Shown here piece by piece: positions 11,798-21,289 of a DNA stretch of 64,000 nucleotides. Origin of the DNA: Phytomonas francai (taxonomy: Eukaryota > Euglenozoa > Kinetoplastea > Trypanosomatida > Trypanosomatidae); the NCBI GenBank assembly GCA_001766655.1, contig MJCC01000003.1, positions 402,507 through 466,506 of the forward strand, in the 5' to 3' direction. Both the position numbers and the translations under genes were made by a program. Every line of letters begins with the position of its first letter. The stretch's first letter is position 1. The notes beneath the pieces were generated by a model. The model had not been told where the DNA came from. It did not search any database and worked only from the letters and a program-made list of their open reading frames with translations.

Positions 11798-12775
11798 CTA
11801 TCTCCTCGACTTGAGGGCCTTTAAACGATCCCAGAGCTTTTCTTCCTGATCCCTTTCTTTATCGCGGTACAATTGACTCAATCGAGCCTGTTCTTTTGCC
11901 ATTTGTAGGACTTCATCGTGCTCCGCTTCCTCGGTGAGGTTGACGTTCTGGGGGCGCGTCATTCTTTTATACTGAGAGCTGTTTTGGTGCAGCAGCTGTC
12001 TTTGAACGTCAGGGCCACCAAGAAAGTCGAGTGGAATTATTTTTTGACTGGAAAAGCCCACCGAGGATATGCTGGAGCTTTTGCACAAAATCTGCGGCCC
12101 CATTTGTGTGCCAATGACAGTCCCACCAGGAAACTTAGGTGATAGCTTTCCTGAGCTCATACCCGGATGGTTCACGTTTTTGGGCGATTCTTCTTCAATG
12201 GCCTTCTTAGCACGATCCACACGTTCTTGATACTCTTTATCAGCGAGCTCTTTCTTGAGCAACTGGATCTTTTCCAAGGACGAGGCATTTTCGGCCTGAA
12301 GAAGGTCAATTTCCTTCTTTTGGCTTGCAATCATTTCTCTCTGGGCTTCACACTCTTTCTTGAATGGTTGAAGGGCGCGATACTGCTCTAACAGATGAGA
12401 GTAGCCTTCTTTTTGTTTTGCTAGTTCCTTTTTAAGAATAAACACACACCCAATAAGGAATTCTTTCGAAGATTTTTGAAATTTGGAATCATTGTCCTCG
12501 TCGGTGCGATCAACGCCTGATCCCGCGTCGTCATCTTGGGGTGCAGGACTATTTGATCTACTTCTTAGCTCTTTCCCTTGTGTTTTTAAAACAGTGCCAG
12601 AATTGGTGTGTGTGACTTTGGATTCTTCTTTATACTGTTGAGACTGATTCGCATCTTTATCGGGCTTCTGCTGCGGCTTTCCATTCTTTTCATGAGATGC
12701 CGAAAGGCTGCTTAAAGCCTCTGCAACGTGTTCATGTTTTGCGTTGTCGGCACGCACTGAGGGCTGATCCGCCAT
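11798..12775 (-). CDS. coiled-coil protein, function unknown
   Basis: A 325-residue hydrophilic protein begins at the ATG at 12773-12775. The N-terminal 90 residues are rich in Lys, Gln, Ser and Asp and look disordered. Residues about 100-200 have a heptad pattern rich in Leu, Lys, Glu and Gln that predicts a coiled coil. After a Gly/Pro/Ser linker the last 50 residues form another charged helical segment. No catalytic motif, signal peptide or membrane segment is visible, and no family was recognised. The pattern suits a cytoskeletal, vesicle-tether or scaffold protein, but this is a guess. Confidence 0.8.
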   Translation of the reverse strand: MADQPSVRADNAKHEHVAEALSSLSASHEKNGKPQQKPDKDANQSQQYKEESKVTHTNSGTVLKTQGKELRSRSNSPAPQDDDAGSGVDRTDEDNDSKFQKSSKEFLIGCVFILKKELAKQKEGYSHLLEQYRALQPFKKECEAQREMIASQKKEIDLLQAENASSLEKIQLLKKELADKEYQERVDRAKKAIEEESPKNVNHPGMSSGKLSPKFPGGTVIGTQMGPQILCKSSSISSVGFSSQKIIPLDFLGGPDVQRQLLHQNSSQYKRMTRPQNVNLTEEAEHDEVLQMAKEQARLSQLYRDKERDQEEKLWDRLKALKSRR

Positions 12776-13567
12776 TGAGTAATAAGACCAGGTTTAACAC
12801 TTAACCAAAAATACAATGCAAGTGGACTTGTTTTTATTTCCTTTTTTATCTTTCCCTATAGCAATCTCTCCCCCCTCCCTTCTCCAAATAGGATAGGCTA
12901 TGTAAATAATTTTATAAATTTAAAAAAATGGTATGAAAAGAAAACCGAGTATTTAATACTATTAGACAGCTTTAATACACTATGACTTAGCTCTATCCTT
13001 GATCTTTAAGGAAGCGATAATTAATAAACGTATTCTGTCAGAAGGGCAGAGAGAAAACAAATCGTGCTACCATCACTCTCCAGCACACATCCCAGTTGCC
13101 CATTCTGGAAAATTATCGGCGCATTAGTCCGGGATCAAATTTGCCCTTGAAATTTTCCAAAAGGAAAACACGAGTGAACAATAAATATAAGACTCAAGTT
13201 CCCGGAATTTCGCTTTCGGTACCTCACATGTGATTACATCTTTATTTCTCTTTTTTTTTCATGGGCAACAGAAAATACACATTAAATCCATTTCCAATAA
13301 CGCAACAATGAAGCAATAAATGTGTCGAAACGTCTAAAAAATAAAAAACATCATTACAAAGAGCATCACATCTATAACATTTTTGCAATTCACATGTAAA
13401 TAAGATAACAACAGCAGTAAAAGGTGGCGAAGTGTATTCGACTCATTCTTTTTTTCCTGACAGTACAAGGTTGTGGTAATACCCATCAAAAATGTCCCTT
13501 CAAACGAGAAAGAACCCCTAAATCAATGCAATCAAACATACTAAAACAGACAAGTAACAAAAGGTAT

Positions 13568-13598
<31 letters not shown>

Positions 13599-13692
13599 TA
13601 TACCCCCGCAAAAAAAAAAGAAATAGGCATGACAGCTCAATCGATACCAAACACTTAATTATATTTCCTCCCCTCTCGCCCCACTTTCCCGC
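12776..13692. other. AT-rich spacer with TA repeat
   Basis: A spacer of about 900 bases between the Mis18-like gene and the coiled-coil gene. It contains a TA/TC repeat at 13564-13602 just downstream of the Mis18-like gene. A short stretch near 13060-13220 is less AT-rich, but no gene or clear RNA was recognised in it. Confidence 0.55.
13564..13602. repeat. TA/TC dinucleotide repeat
   Basis: TA repeat interrupted by TC units, about 90 bases past the stop of the Mis18-like gene. Confidence 0.9.
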
Positions 13693-15969
13693 CTAGCTTC
13701 TGGAGGACCCGCCTGTACATTGGGTTCGCGAGGCGGTCTGCTCTTCCTGCGCGGAGTTTGCCCCGACCCCTCTCGTGGATGCGCCGCTGGCGACGACGCC
13801 GCGCAAATGCACCGGGGGCAGCCGCGAGCCCCGCCGGGGGGCGACCTGGATTGCACGGAACCCGCCCTCCCCGCCGGGGTCCCTCTCGGGCTCCGCCTTG
13901 GCGCTGGCAGGGGGGTCCTGGCGGGGCGGGGGGCTCCCCAGACCGGCCTCGGCGCCCGCGGGGGTCGCGGGGGTGTAGCGCCGCCGCTGCGCGCCCGTCC
14001 CGTGGCCGCCGCCGGGCCTCTCCGGCGCCGTGGGGCTCTGCGCGGGGGCCTCCGCGTTGGCCCCTCCTCCCCCTTCCTCCTCTGCCTCCGCCTCCTCTCC
14101 CCCCTCCCGTGTGTCCCCGTCGTCGCGGGCGCGGAGCTGCTTCTCGAGCTGCCGCCGCCGCGCGTTCAGGCGATCCTGGATCATCTGAATCCCGAGGTGG
14201 GTCTTCATCACGCGGATCTGCTCGCGCTGCGACTCGATCGTCTTGCTCTGCTCGGAGAGCAGCATGTTCTCGACGAGCATCTGCTGCCGGAGCGTGTTCA
14301 GCTGGCTGCGGTGGCTGCTCAGCAGGTCGTCCTGCTGCTTCACCTGCTTCGTCTGCATGTCGAGCTGCATGCGCTGCGTCGTGATGATGTGCTGCATCGT
14401 CAGGAGCTTGTCCTCGTAGGTCGACATGCGCGATTTCTGGCTCTGCAGCAGGGCGCCCTGGACGTCGTTCTGCTCCTTGTGCTTGCGCAGGAGGTTGTTG
14501 TAGAGCTCGGACTGCGTGCGCAGCGCGGTGAGGCGGCCGTAGAGACTTTGCAGCTCTTCGGCCTCGGGAAATAGACCGCGAAAGGTCTCCAGGTTTTGCG
14601 ACTTGGCGTAGCGCGCTTGAAAATCGCGAAGCCCCCAGGGTTGCTGGATGATGCGCTTGAGCTCGAGCCCGATGAAGCGGTCGGGGAAGCCGGATTTTTT
14701 ACCATCCGAGACGTTTTCCTCGTTCTCGTTTTTGCAGTGGGTGGCGGTCGATAGGGGCTCCTTCGTTGAGGACAGCTCCGCCCCGGTGCGGAGACCCGCC
14801 CTGTGCTCTTCGCCCTCTTCTTCGTCGTCGTCGTTGTCGGACGTTCTCTGCGTCGCTTCTGCGGCGGCGGCGTCCATCTCGGGGGTTCCCCAGCGCTGGA
14901 ATAAAAAACCAAGCGGCATATGGCAGTCCGGGCACTCGACCCGATGGATATAGCGAAAGCGTTTAAACCACGTCGCCCACGCGGCCGATGTGGTTCGCCT
15001 CCGCACCGTAACGAAGGCTTCGTCGAGGGTGAAGTTCCCCGTGCCCTCCCAGCGCGTCGGCGGCGGCGGCACCGCGATCGCGTCGAGAATCGCCTGCGGA
15101 AGCTGCGGCGGGCTATGCCCCGCGTTCGATTCACGGCGATCGCCGGGCTCGAGGGCCTGCTGCGGCTCCTCCGGCAAGCCCGAATTCTCCTCCTCGCACG
15201 CGCGGGACGAGGGCGTTCGCTTTCGCGGCCTTGACTCCCCCCCGCCGGGGCTCACCCAGGCGCTGCGGTCCTTCGTCGAGAGCGCGACCCCAAGGCCGAG
15301 GACGTGCGCGTCCAAACACGCGAAGTCCACGCGCAGCTCGGAGGTCGCGCCATAGCAGCGGAGCGGGTGAATATCACTACGCATGAGGGGGGCCTCGTCG
15401 CGGCCGACGGGGGTCGCGGGCCCCCCCGACGCCGACGGGCGCCGCCCGCCGGCTCCATCCCCGCCTTTCTCGCCCTCCCCGGGCGGGTGAAGGCGCGCCA
15501 TCACGGCGTTCTCCTGCTCCTGCGCGTGCGCGTGGGACTCCACGATGGAGTCGAGCGCGAGAAGCCGCGCCGCGGGCGCGAGTGGGATGTCGAGAATCTT
15601 GGCCGAAATAGACAACGACGTGAGGACGGTCTCGTCCGCGGTATAGCAGGGCACCCCGCCGCGCCGCGGCGGGGTCTCGCCCGAGGTCTCCTCGTCCTTT
15701 CCCAGGTATGTTCCCTTTTCGCTTTCCCCGCCCTCTTTCTCTTCCTCCTCGGCCTCCTCAAGGTCGAGAAGGCAGTCAAGGTCGTACCGAAAGGCGTGCG
15801 CCGTCGTCCCCCCGTCAACGGGATCGAAGAGGATGCTCTCCGAGGTGCAGATGGGGTACTTACAGCGCGCACACGCAAAGCACATCGGGGCGTACTTGGA
15901 TGCGGGATCGGGGTGATCGGTTGCGGAAGCCGAAATTGTCTCCGGGAAGTCCATCGCAGATTCGGTCAT
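13693..15969 (-). CDS. Mis18/Yippee-like zinc protein with coiled coil
   Basis: A 758-residue protein starts at the ATG at 15967-15969. Cysteines at residues 30, 33, 36 and 41 form one zinc-ligand cluster. A second CxxC pair lies near residue 346 in the context ECPDCHMPLGFLFQRW. The CxxC...CxxC-x-x-x-LG pattern followed by a hydrophobic strand is that of the Mis18/Yippee fold, here split by about 300 low-complexity residues. A long Gln/Leu/Arg-rich coiled coil (about residues 480-605) follows, as in Mis18, and the tail is disordered. In other eukaryotes Mis18 helps load CENP-A at centromeres, whereas kinetoplastids lack a recognisable CENP-A. The domain call is by eye and moderate; the coiled coil is firm. 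Confidence 0.6.
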   Translation of the reverse strand: MTESAMDFPETISASATDHPDPASKYAPMCFACARCKYPICTSESILFDPVDGGTTAHAFRYDLDCLLDLEEAEEEEKEGGESEKGTYLGKDEETSGETPPRRGGVPCYTADETVLTSLSISAKILDIPLAPAARLLALDSIVESHAHAQEQENAVMARLHPPGEGEKGGDGAGGRRPSASGGPATPVGRDEAPLMRSDIHPLRCYGATSELRVDFACLDAHVLGLGVALSTKDRSAWVSPGGGESRPRKRTPSSRACEEENSGLPEEPQQALEPGDRRESNAGHSPPQLPQAILDAIAVPPPPTRWEGTGNFTLDEAFVTVRRRTTSAAWATWFKRFRYIHRVECPDCHMPLGFLFQRWGTPEMDAAAAEATQRTSDNDDDEEEGEEHRAGLRTGAELSSTKEPLSTATHCKNENEENVSDGKKSGFPDRFIGLELKRIIQQPWGLRDFQARYAKSQNLETFRGLFPEAEELQSLYGRLTALRTQSELYNNLLRKHKEQNDVQGALLQSQKSRMSTYEDKLLTMQHIITTQRMQLDMQTKQVKQQDDLLSSHRSQLNTLRQQMLVENMLLSEQSKTIESQREQIRVMKTHLGIQMIQDRLNARRRQLEKQLRARDDGDTREGGEEAEAEEEGGGGANAEAPAQSPTAPERPGGGHGTGAQRRRYTPATPAGAEAGLGSPPPRQDPPASAKAEPERDPGGEGGFRAIQVAPRRGSRLPPVHLRGVVASGASTRGVGANSAQEEQTASRTQCTGGSSRS

Positions 15970-15977
15970 GCTTCCAG

Positions 15978-16003
15978 CTCAATAAGAAAAAAAAAAAAGA
16001 AGA
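15978..16003 (-). promoter_or_regulatory. probable trans-splice acceptor of the Mis18-like gene
   Basis: A minus-strand pyrimidine tract (15980-16003, including a T12 run) ends in an AG at 15978-15979, eight bases before the start codon. It supports both trans-splicing and the chosen start. Confidence 0.55.
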
Positions 16004-16374
16004 GAACTAAATAAATGCAACTAGAAAACGGAAAGAATACGGATAGTTAGGTCTACTAATCTTCCTTCTTTCTTTTACATATACGAACTATATGTGCATG
16101 AAAAGAGCCAATTTTGTTGAATACGCGCATACACAAGAAGGAGAATTTTGCATGTGGGGAAGAAAATGAATAGAACGTGCCTCAATCGCGACCGAAATAT
16201 TCCCATTCCGCCTAGTTTTGTTCGACATTTTCTATCTGATGAATATGCACGTACCCAGAAGTATAGGCATATTTGTGCTTACCAAGCAATATTTTTTTTT
16301 TGGTCTCTACCCTCTTAATAAAGATAAAAGAACTAAGCGTTTGTTTCATTCAGGAAGGTCGTCTTACTTTATTT
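16004..16374. other. AT-rich spacer
   Basis: Short spacer between the CW-type gene and the Mis18-like gene. It shows T-rich runs (for example near 16291-16300) but no recognisable gene. Confidence 0.6.
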
Positions 16375-19062
16375 TTATGTGTGTTTACCGCCACGCCTTT
16401 TAAGCATCACTTCATCATCTATCATCGCGCAAGTCGTTTTGTCGTCTCGAAGTTTACACTCCCAGAACGTGGTACCATTCTGAATAGGATGCGATACTAT
16501 GCGCCACTTATTACACAAATCGCACTGAACCCAATAAATGACCTCGCTCTCGGTGGCTTGTTTTCGAGGTCGACCTCTCTTCCGCGGTACAGGCTGCGCC
16601 GTATCCTCCACTTTCGAACGCGTCGGGATCTTATACGATAGCGAAGAGCTCGATTCATCTCGAGGGGAAGGGGCCGCGGCATCGCCCGGGCTCTGCGTTT
16701 CTCCGAGATCACGGCCGTCGAGCTTCTCCTCCTTGACAAGCGACGTTTTGGGGAATGACTTCCGACGCCTAGACGGCAACTCCGCGGGGGCGGTGATGCT
16801 GCCATTTGGCGGCCCCACAGGTTGAGGAGCGGTCACCGGTTCATGGGGTTCGTCCATTTCTTTACGCCGCCTTATGCCGGGCGCATTTTCGCCGAGCTCG
16901 ACCACCCTTCGCCGCTTTTCGGGGTGCGCGTTAGGGGGGGCGGGGGTGGCTTCCCCCTGCTCTAAGGCAGGGTTTATCGCGACCTTTTTCGTCAAATGCC
17001 CCCTTTTTACAAGCACTGAGGGTTTCTTGATATCGCGCTCCACGTCGGCGACGTTCTCCTCCTCCGCCTTCGTTGGCTCTTCTTGGAAGCAGGCCTTCAA
17101 GACGTCGTCGCGCTTCGCGCGAATCTCCTGAGGGATGGCCATGATTTGCTTGGAAAACGACCCCAGCGTACGCTTCCGCATGCGCGCGGAGAGGTCCCTG
17201 AGCATGGGAAGCGCACCTTCAATCAAGGATCGGTCGGGGTTGCCGCTATAGGTGTGGGATTTTGTTCGTTTCTGGCTCGCGGAGGCCGACTTCGCCGGGG
17301 GCTCGCGCGCGCGCTCGAGCAAGGCCAGGACCCGCCGCCCCACCTCCGCGCGGAGCTCCTGCACGAGCGGCTCGTCGTCGATCCCGGGGAGGGCACCCCC
17401 CCCCTCGCCTTCCCGCCGCTTTCCTCTCGCGTTTGCCTTCGCGTTTTCGTCCCCGCGCGCGGGCTGGGCGAGGGCGGGCGGGGTGGAATCGGGCCCGCCG
17501 CCGAGAGGCCGCGCGCACCGCCGGCGAAGGGCCGCCGGCAGCGCCGACGACGCGAGGGCCGCGCGGCGAAGGTCGGCCACCGTCAAATCCGCCGTGCACG
17601 CGATCAGCCCGTCCACCTCGGCCACCCGGCAGGACCCGACCGAGCGCGATAACGCGCAGATGAAAGGCGCGCCGCCCGGGAAAGGCTGGGCCACCCGGCG
17701 AAGCTTCCCGCAGTTCTCACAAACCACCCAGCAAAAGGCCGAAAGCGCCACGCCCTCCCCTTCCCCTTCCCCTTCGCCGTAAAATGGATGCGAGGAGAAG
17801 CGATCCTTTAGAAGGTGCCGCATCGCGGTTCGCACCCAGGCGTTGCGCAGGCTCTCGAGGCCGTAGGGGCTTACCTTGCCGAGCCCCTTCGCCGCCTTCG
17901 CTTCTTCCTGAAGGAGAAGCGCGTGGATGTCGTCCGAGTCGTCGTCGTGGGTTTCGTTGTGATGCTCCGCATTGTTGGCGAAGGATTTTAATCCCGTGGG
18001 GCCCTGCGATGGCAGGTGCTGCTTTCGACGCCGCTCGCGCTCGGCGAGGAGGCGACCGCTCCAGCGAAAGTTCAGTTCACGTGCAAGCTCCGCGTTCAGA
18101 GCGTCTTGATGCCCGCGCAAGGCATGCAAAGGCATCGTAGAAGAGCTAGAAAGCATCGTTTTCCCATTTTCCTCCTCCTCCACCTCTTCTGAGGGTCGCA
18201 TCGAAGTCGTTTTTGGCTCACCAGACCCCTGAAATGTGGAAGAAAGCGTTGTTTTGTAAAGCATGCCCAGCCAGGTTTGGCGGAGATCGCTTAGCAGATC
18301 CGCCTTCTGGCAGTACAACCAATCGCAGGTAAAACAGAGCGGATTAGGAATAAATAGCTGCTGCTCGAATGATGAAGAGGAAGAAGGAACAGGAAGGGGG
18401 TTTCCTATTCCACCCTTTGTGGGAAGGGAATGCATCGTATTCTGCATTAGGCGTGTTAGAAGCCTCCGCTCCGCGCGATCGGGATCGGTGCCGCCAGACC
18501 TGCCACTATTATGAAGATTATTCTTTACACTCGAGGAGTCCTCTGAGTTAAATGGCTGCGTAGAAGGAAGGGGGTTATTATTAGTATTATTATGATTACT
18601 ATTGTTGTGCATGTGCTCGCGCAGTCGTGGGGAATGCCATTTCACCTCTGCGCCCGTTTCGGATTTCTCGCCGGCTTCCCCCACGAGCGATTTTCGCTTC
18701 GTGCACAGCGCCATCTCCCGTGAAGTGCTCCCTTCTCCAATAGTCGACGAAGCGCAGGATGTGAAGATCCCTTCTTCCGCCACCTCGGCATCTAAAACCT
18801 CATCGGGGATGTCTGAAAGAACCTCTACGGCAACCCACCGTCGACATCGTGTACACTCGAGAAATAAACTCTGAAAGACAGTAGGGAAACGATGTCGGAG
18901 ACGATATAAGGTGTCCGGAAGTGGTATATAGCGTGGAACGCGGCGGCTATTGCGATTATTCGTATCGCTATTACTCTCCCGACTTAGGCTGTTACCGGCG
19001 GCATTCCCAGTCGTGTGCAGATGACTTCGAGAGAGGGCGTTCGCACCTTTGCCGTACGACAT
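16375..19062 (-). CDS. protein with three CW-type zinc-finger modules
   Basis: From the first ATG (19060-19062) this is an 895-residue protein. The C-terminal module (about residues 841-885) is a clear CW zinc finger: a W-x-Q-C-x2-C-x-K-W-R start, a later W-E-C and a final Cys. A second CW-like module near residues 437-475 begins WVVCENCGKLRRV and keeps the Cys spacing but has Leu in place of the second Trp. A third, weaker CTRCRRW element lies near residue 65. CW domains usually read methylated lysine 4 of histone H3 through their tryptophan cage. Between modules the protein is disordered and rich in basic and Ser/Pro segments, and near residue 805-815 it has a K-R-G-R-P-R-K AT-hook-like motif. 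A nuclear chromatin role is likely. No enzyme domain was seen. Confidence 0.8.
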   Translation of the reverse strand: MSYGKGANALSRSHLHTTGNAAGNSLSRESNSDTNNRNSRRVPRYIPLPDTLYRLRHRFPTVFQSLFLECTRCRRWVAVEVLSDIPDEVLDAEVAEEGIFTSCASSTIGEGSTSREMALCTKRKSLVGEAGEKSETGAEVKWHSPRLREHMHNNSNHNNTNNNPLPSTQPFNSEDSSSVKNNLHNSGRSGGTDPDRAERRLLTRLMQNTMHSLPTKGGIGNPLPVPSSSSSFEQQLFIPNPLCFTCDWLYCQKADLLSDLRQTWLGMLYKTTLSSTFQGSGEPKTTSMRPSEEVEEEENGKTMLSSSSTMPLHALRGHQDALNAELARELNFRWSGRLLAERERRRKQHLPSQGPTGLKSFANNAEHHNETHDDDSDDIHALLLQEEAKAAKGLGKVSPYGLESLRNAWVRTAMRHLLKDRFSSHPFYGEGEGEGEGVALSAFCWVVCENCGKLRRVAQPFPGGAPFICALSRSVGSCRVAEVDGLIACTADLTVADLRRAALASSALPAALRRRCARPLGGGPDSTPPALAQPARGDENAKANARGKRREGEGGGALPGIDDEPLVQELRAEVGRRVLALLERAREPPAKSASASQKRTKSHTYSGNPDRSLIEGALPMLRDLSARMRKRTLGSFSKQIMAIPQEIRAKRDDVLKACFQEEPTKAEEENVADVERDIKKPSVLVKRGHLTKKVAINPALEQGEATPAPPNAHPEKRRRVVELGENAPGIRRRKEMDEPHEPVTAPQPVGPPNGSITAPAELPSRRRKSFPKTSLVKEEKLDGRDLGETQSPGDAAAPSPRDESSSSLSYKIPTRSKVEDTAQPVPRKRGRPRKQATESEVIYWVQCDLCNKWRIVSHPIQNGTTFWECKLRDDKTTCAMIDDEVMLKRRGGKHT

Positions 19063-20139
19063 ACGGGGAGGAATATAGTCAATCAGTTTTTCTATATCCC
19101 TTCCCCCAATAGATTTCTCTATTCTTTTTCTTTCTATTCCGGACGTCAAAATTGGATGTTAATATCCGTGGGGAAAGAATATGAAATAATCGTGTGAAGG
19201 ATATATAATAATTCTATATGCATTTGCTCCTTCGCACATCCTTTCTTTTGTTATAAGACAAGGAGAGACTGGGTCTAATAATATTATTATTTTCTTATTT
19301 TTGAAATTTTTCTATTAACACTTTCGACTTTTTCTCCTTCTTCCCAAATACAATTCTTTGAGATTTAGAGAGTCTGCCTCAGTAGTGTGTCCTCTTTAGT
19401 ATTTTTTTTTCTAAATTCAATCCTGCAGCATAAAAATTCCCTAAACGAGGAGCATGATCACTATCAAGCCTCAAGTTCCGTAATTTATATAAGCATACCG
19501 ATCGTATCGAGGTGGAAATAATCGAGGAAACTATACTTTCATCTCCAAACCCATTACATACATTCCAACATACATACTAGCCCAACCTGTTTAGTCCTAC
19601 AACACAAAAACCCATTTAAATAGATTCTTCTAGGCGACAATAAGCTTTTAAACCTTTGCATTGTGCTTTGAAGTGGCTAAGATATTATTAGATGAATTCA
19701 CCAGAACGAAGACCTTATTTTAATTTATTGTGCATTTTATAGAATGCTACATAATATAAACTGCAAGACTTTCCGCTTTTGGTTGATTGTTTGATTAGAA
19801 AATAATTATGCCGTATCCCCCCTCCAAAAAGAAAAAAAAGCATTCGTTAAAATTTTGAGAATGGATAGCGTTATGTAGGAAAAAACAAGAACACCAAAAG
19901 TGTGAATAATAAAAATTCAATCAAACGGCTACACCAATCAAAGAATGTAAAATTGTCAAACAAAATAGGTAAACCCATTTAAAGCAACTATACCAATTAC
20001 GACACACCACACTTCCAGGAAAATATGCATGCGCTACCCTCATGTCCACATATGGGAATGCATCGAAGCTAAACAACACATCTGCCAAAAAGGAGGAAAA
20101 TCCGTGCGAGGGGTTGCTTCCTTTTTATTTTTCACCTTG
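19063..20139. other. AT-rich spacer
   Basis: A spacer of about 1.1 kb upstream of the CW-type gene and downstream of guanylate kinase. The frame of the CW gene stays open for a further 29 codons upstream without an ATG. Nothing else was recognised. Confidence 0.6.
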
Positions 20140-20802
20140 CTAGGAATCCTCCCCGGCGTCCTCCCCGCCGGTCTTCTCTTCCCGCTCGAGCGGGGGTATG
20201 TCAAACTCTCGGAAGAACGCGTTGATGGTTTTCACCAGACGTGCGTAGGCCTGATCGACCTCGTCGTTGACAATCACCGCGTTGAAGAAGTTGGGGTTGG
20301 CCTCGAGGAAGTCGAGCTCGGTTTGCGCGGTCGCGAGGCGTCGCTTGAGCAGGACCGGGTCCTCGGTTCCGCGCGCACGCAGCCGCTCCTGCAGCTCCGC
20401 CAGCGGCGCGATGAGGAAGAGGAAGCGGGCGGTGAGGCCGTCGTCGACCCCCTCGAGCGCGCGCACCGCGGCCGCGCCCTGGACGTCGATCTCGAGCAGG
20501 CAAACGCGCCCGGTCTCGCGGACCCGGCGGACGGCCGCCGCCGAGGTCCCGTAGAGCTCCCCGTGCACGTTCGCGGACTCAAGCAGCTCGCCGCGGGCCA
20601 CCATCGCGGTCATCGTCTCGCGGTCGACGAAGTGGTACTCGCAGCCGTCGCGCTCGCCGGGCCGCGGGGCCCGCGTCGTGTGCGAGACGGCGACGGCGAC
20701 GCGCCCGCCGTAGTCGCGGCGCAGGCGCCCCAGCAGCGTCCCCTTCCCCACCCCCGACGGCCCGCACACGACAATCGCGTCCAGCCTCGGCCTACTCGTC
20801 AT
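20140..20802 (-). CDS. guanylate kinase
   Basis: From the ATG at 20800-20802 this is a 220-residue protein, the usual length of guanylate kinase. It phosphorylates GMP to GDP using ATP. The P-loop GPSGVGKGT sits at about residues 14-22, and the GMP-binding segment SHTTRAPRPGE at about residues 40-50 is canonical. The following acidic and tyrosine residues of the nucleotide-monophosphate site (GCEYHFV) are present, as are the LEIDVQG strand and the lid region. The frame is open for 10 more codons upstream but without an ATG, so this start is preferred. The C-terminal 20 residues are an acidic, Gly-rich tail without a peroxisomal (glycosomal) targeting tripeptide, so a cytosolic enzyme is likely. 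Confidence 0.95.
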   Translation of the reverse strand: MTSRPRLDAIVVCGPSGVGKGTLLGRLRRDYGGRVAVAVSHTTRAPRPGERDGCEYHFVDRETMTAMVARGELLESANVHGELYGTSAAAVRRVRETGRVCLLEIDVQGAAAVRALEGVDDGLTARFLFLIAPLAELQERLRARGTEDPVLLKRRLATAQTELDFLEANPNFFNAVIVNDEVDQAYARLVKTINAFFREFDIPPLEREEKTGGEDAGEDS

Positions 20803-21289
20803 CCCCACGCGCGCGGCCTGTCCTCGGCTCACCTGCTCACAAGACGACGGCGGCGGGTTGCGTGGCGCAATAACGACGGTGGCCCGAACCTCTCTCTCAG
20901 AGGCTCTCTCGTCTTAACGCTGCGGCGAACTCGGGTGCGTGCGGATGCGGGTGTGCGTGTGCGCGATGTGACGGGGACACCGTGCGCGATGTGACGGATG
21001 TGTGTGTGTGTGTGTGTGTGTGCTGGAGAACGATGCGTGCGCTTTGCGATAAAGTAAGAACACGAATAAAAATAATAATAGGAAACTCTTTTTGCTTGCC
21101 TCGAGAAAGTGTGGATGAAGTGGAGTTTATATACAGGCTTTACAATTCGGGTGCGTTCGACCTACGTACATCAAGTTTTTTTTTTTTTTAGAATGGGTTA
21201 AGTCGTTCACGCATGAATGTGCCTTGTGAAAATACCCCCCTTTTCCCTCTTTCTTCCATCTAACTTCTTTTCCCTCAACAAAACCTCTT
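20803..21289. other. spacer with TG repeat
   Basis: Spacer between the YEATS gene and guanylate kinase. It holds a TG dinucleotide run at about 21000-21022 and a T12 run at 21178-21189. No gene was recognised. Confidence 0.6.

Noticed and set aside
20803..20832. Longer guanylate kinase N-terminus
   Set aside because: The frame is open for ten more codons but starts with GTG and adds no conserved residues. The ATG at 20802 fits the family length.
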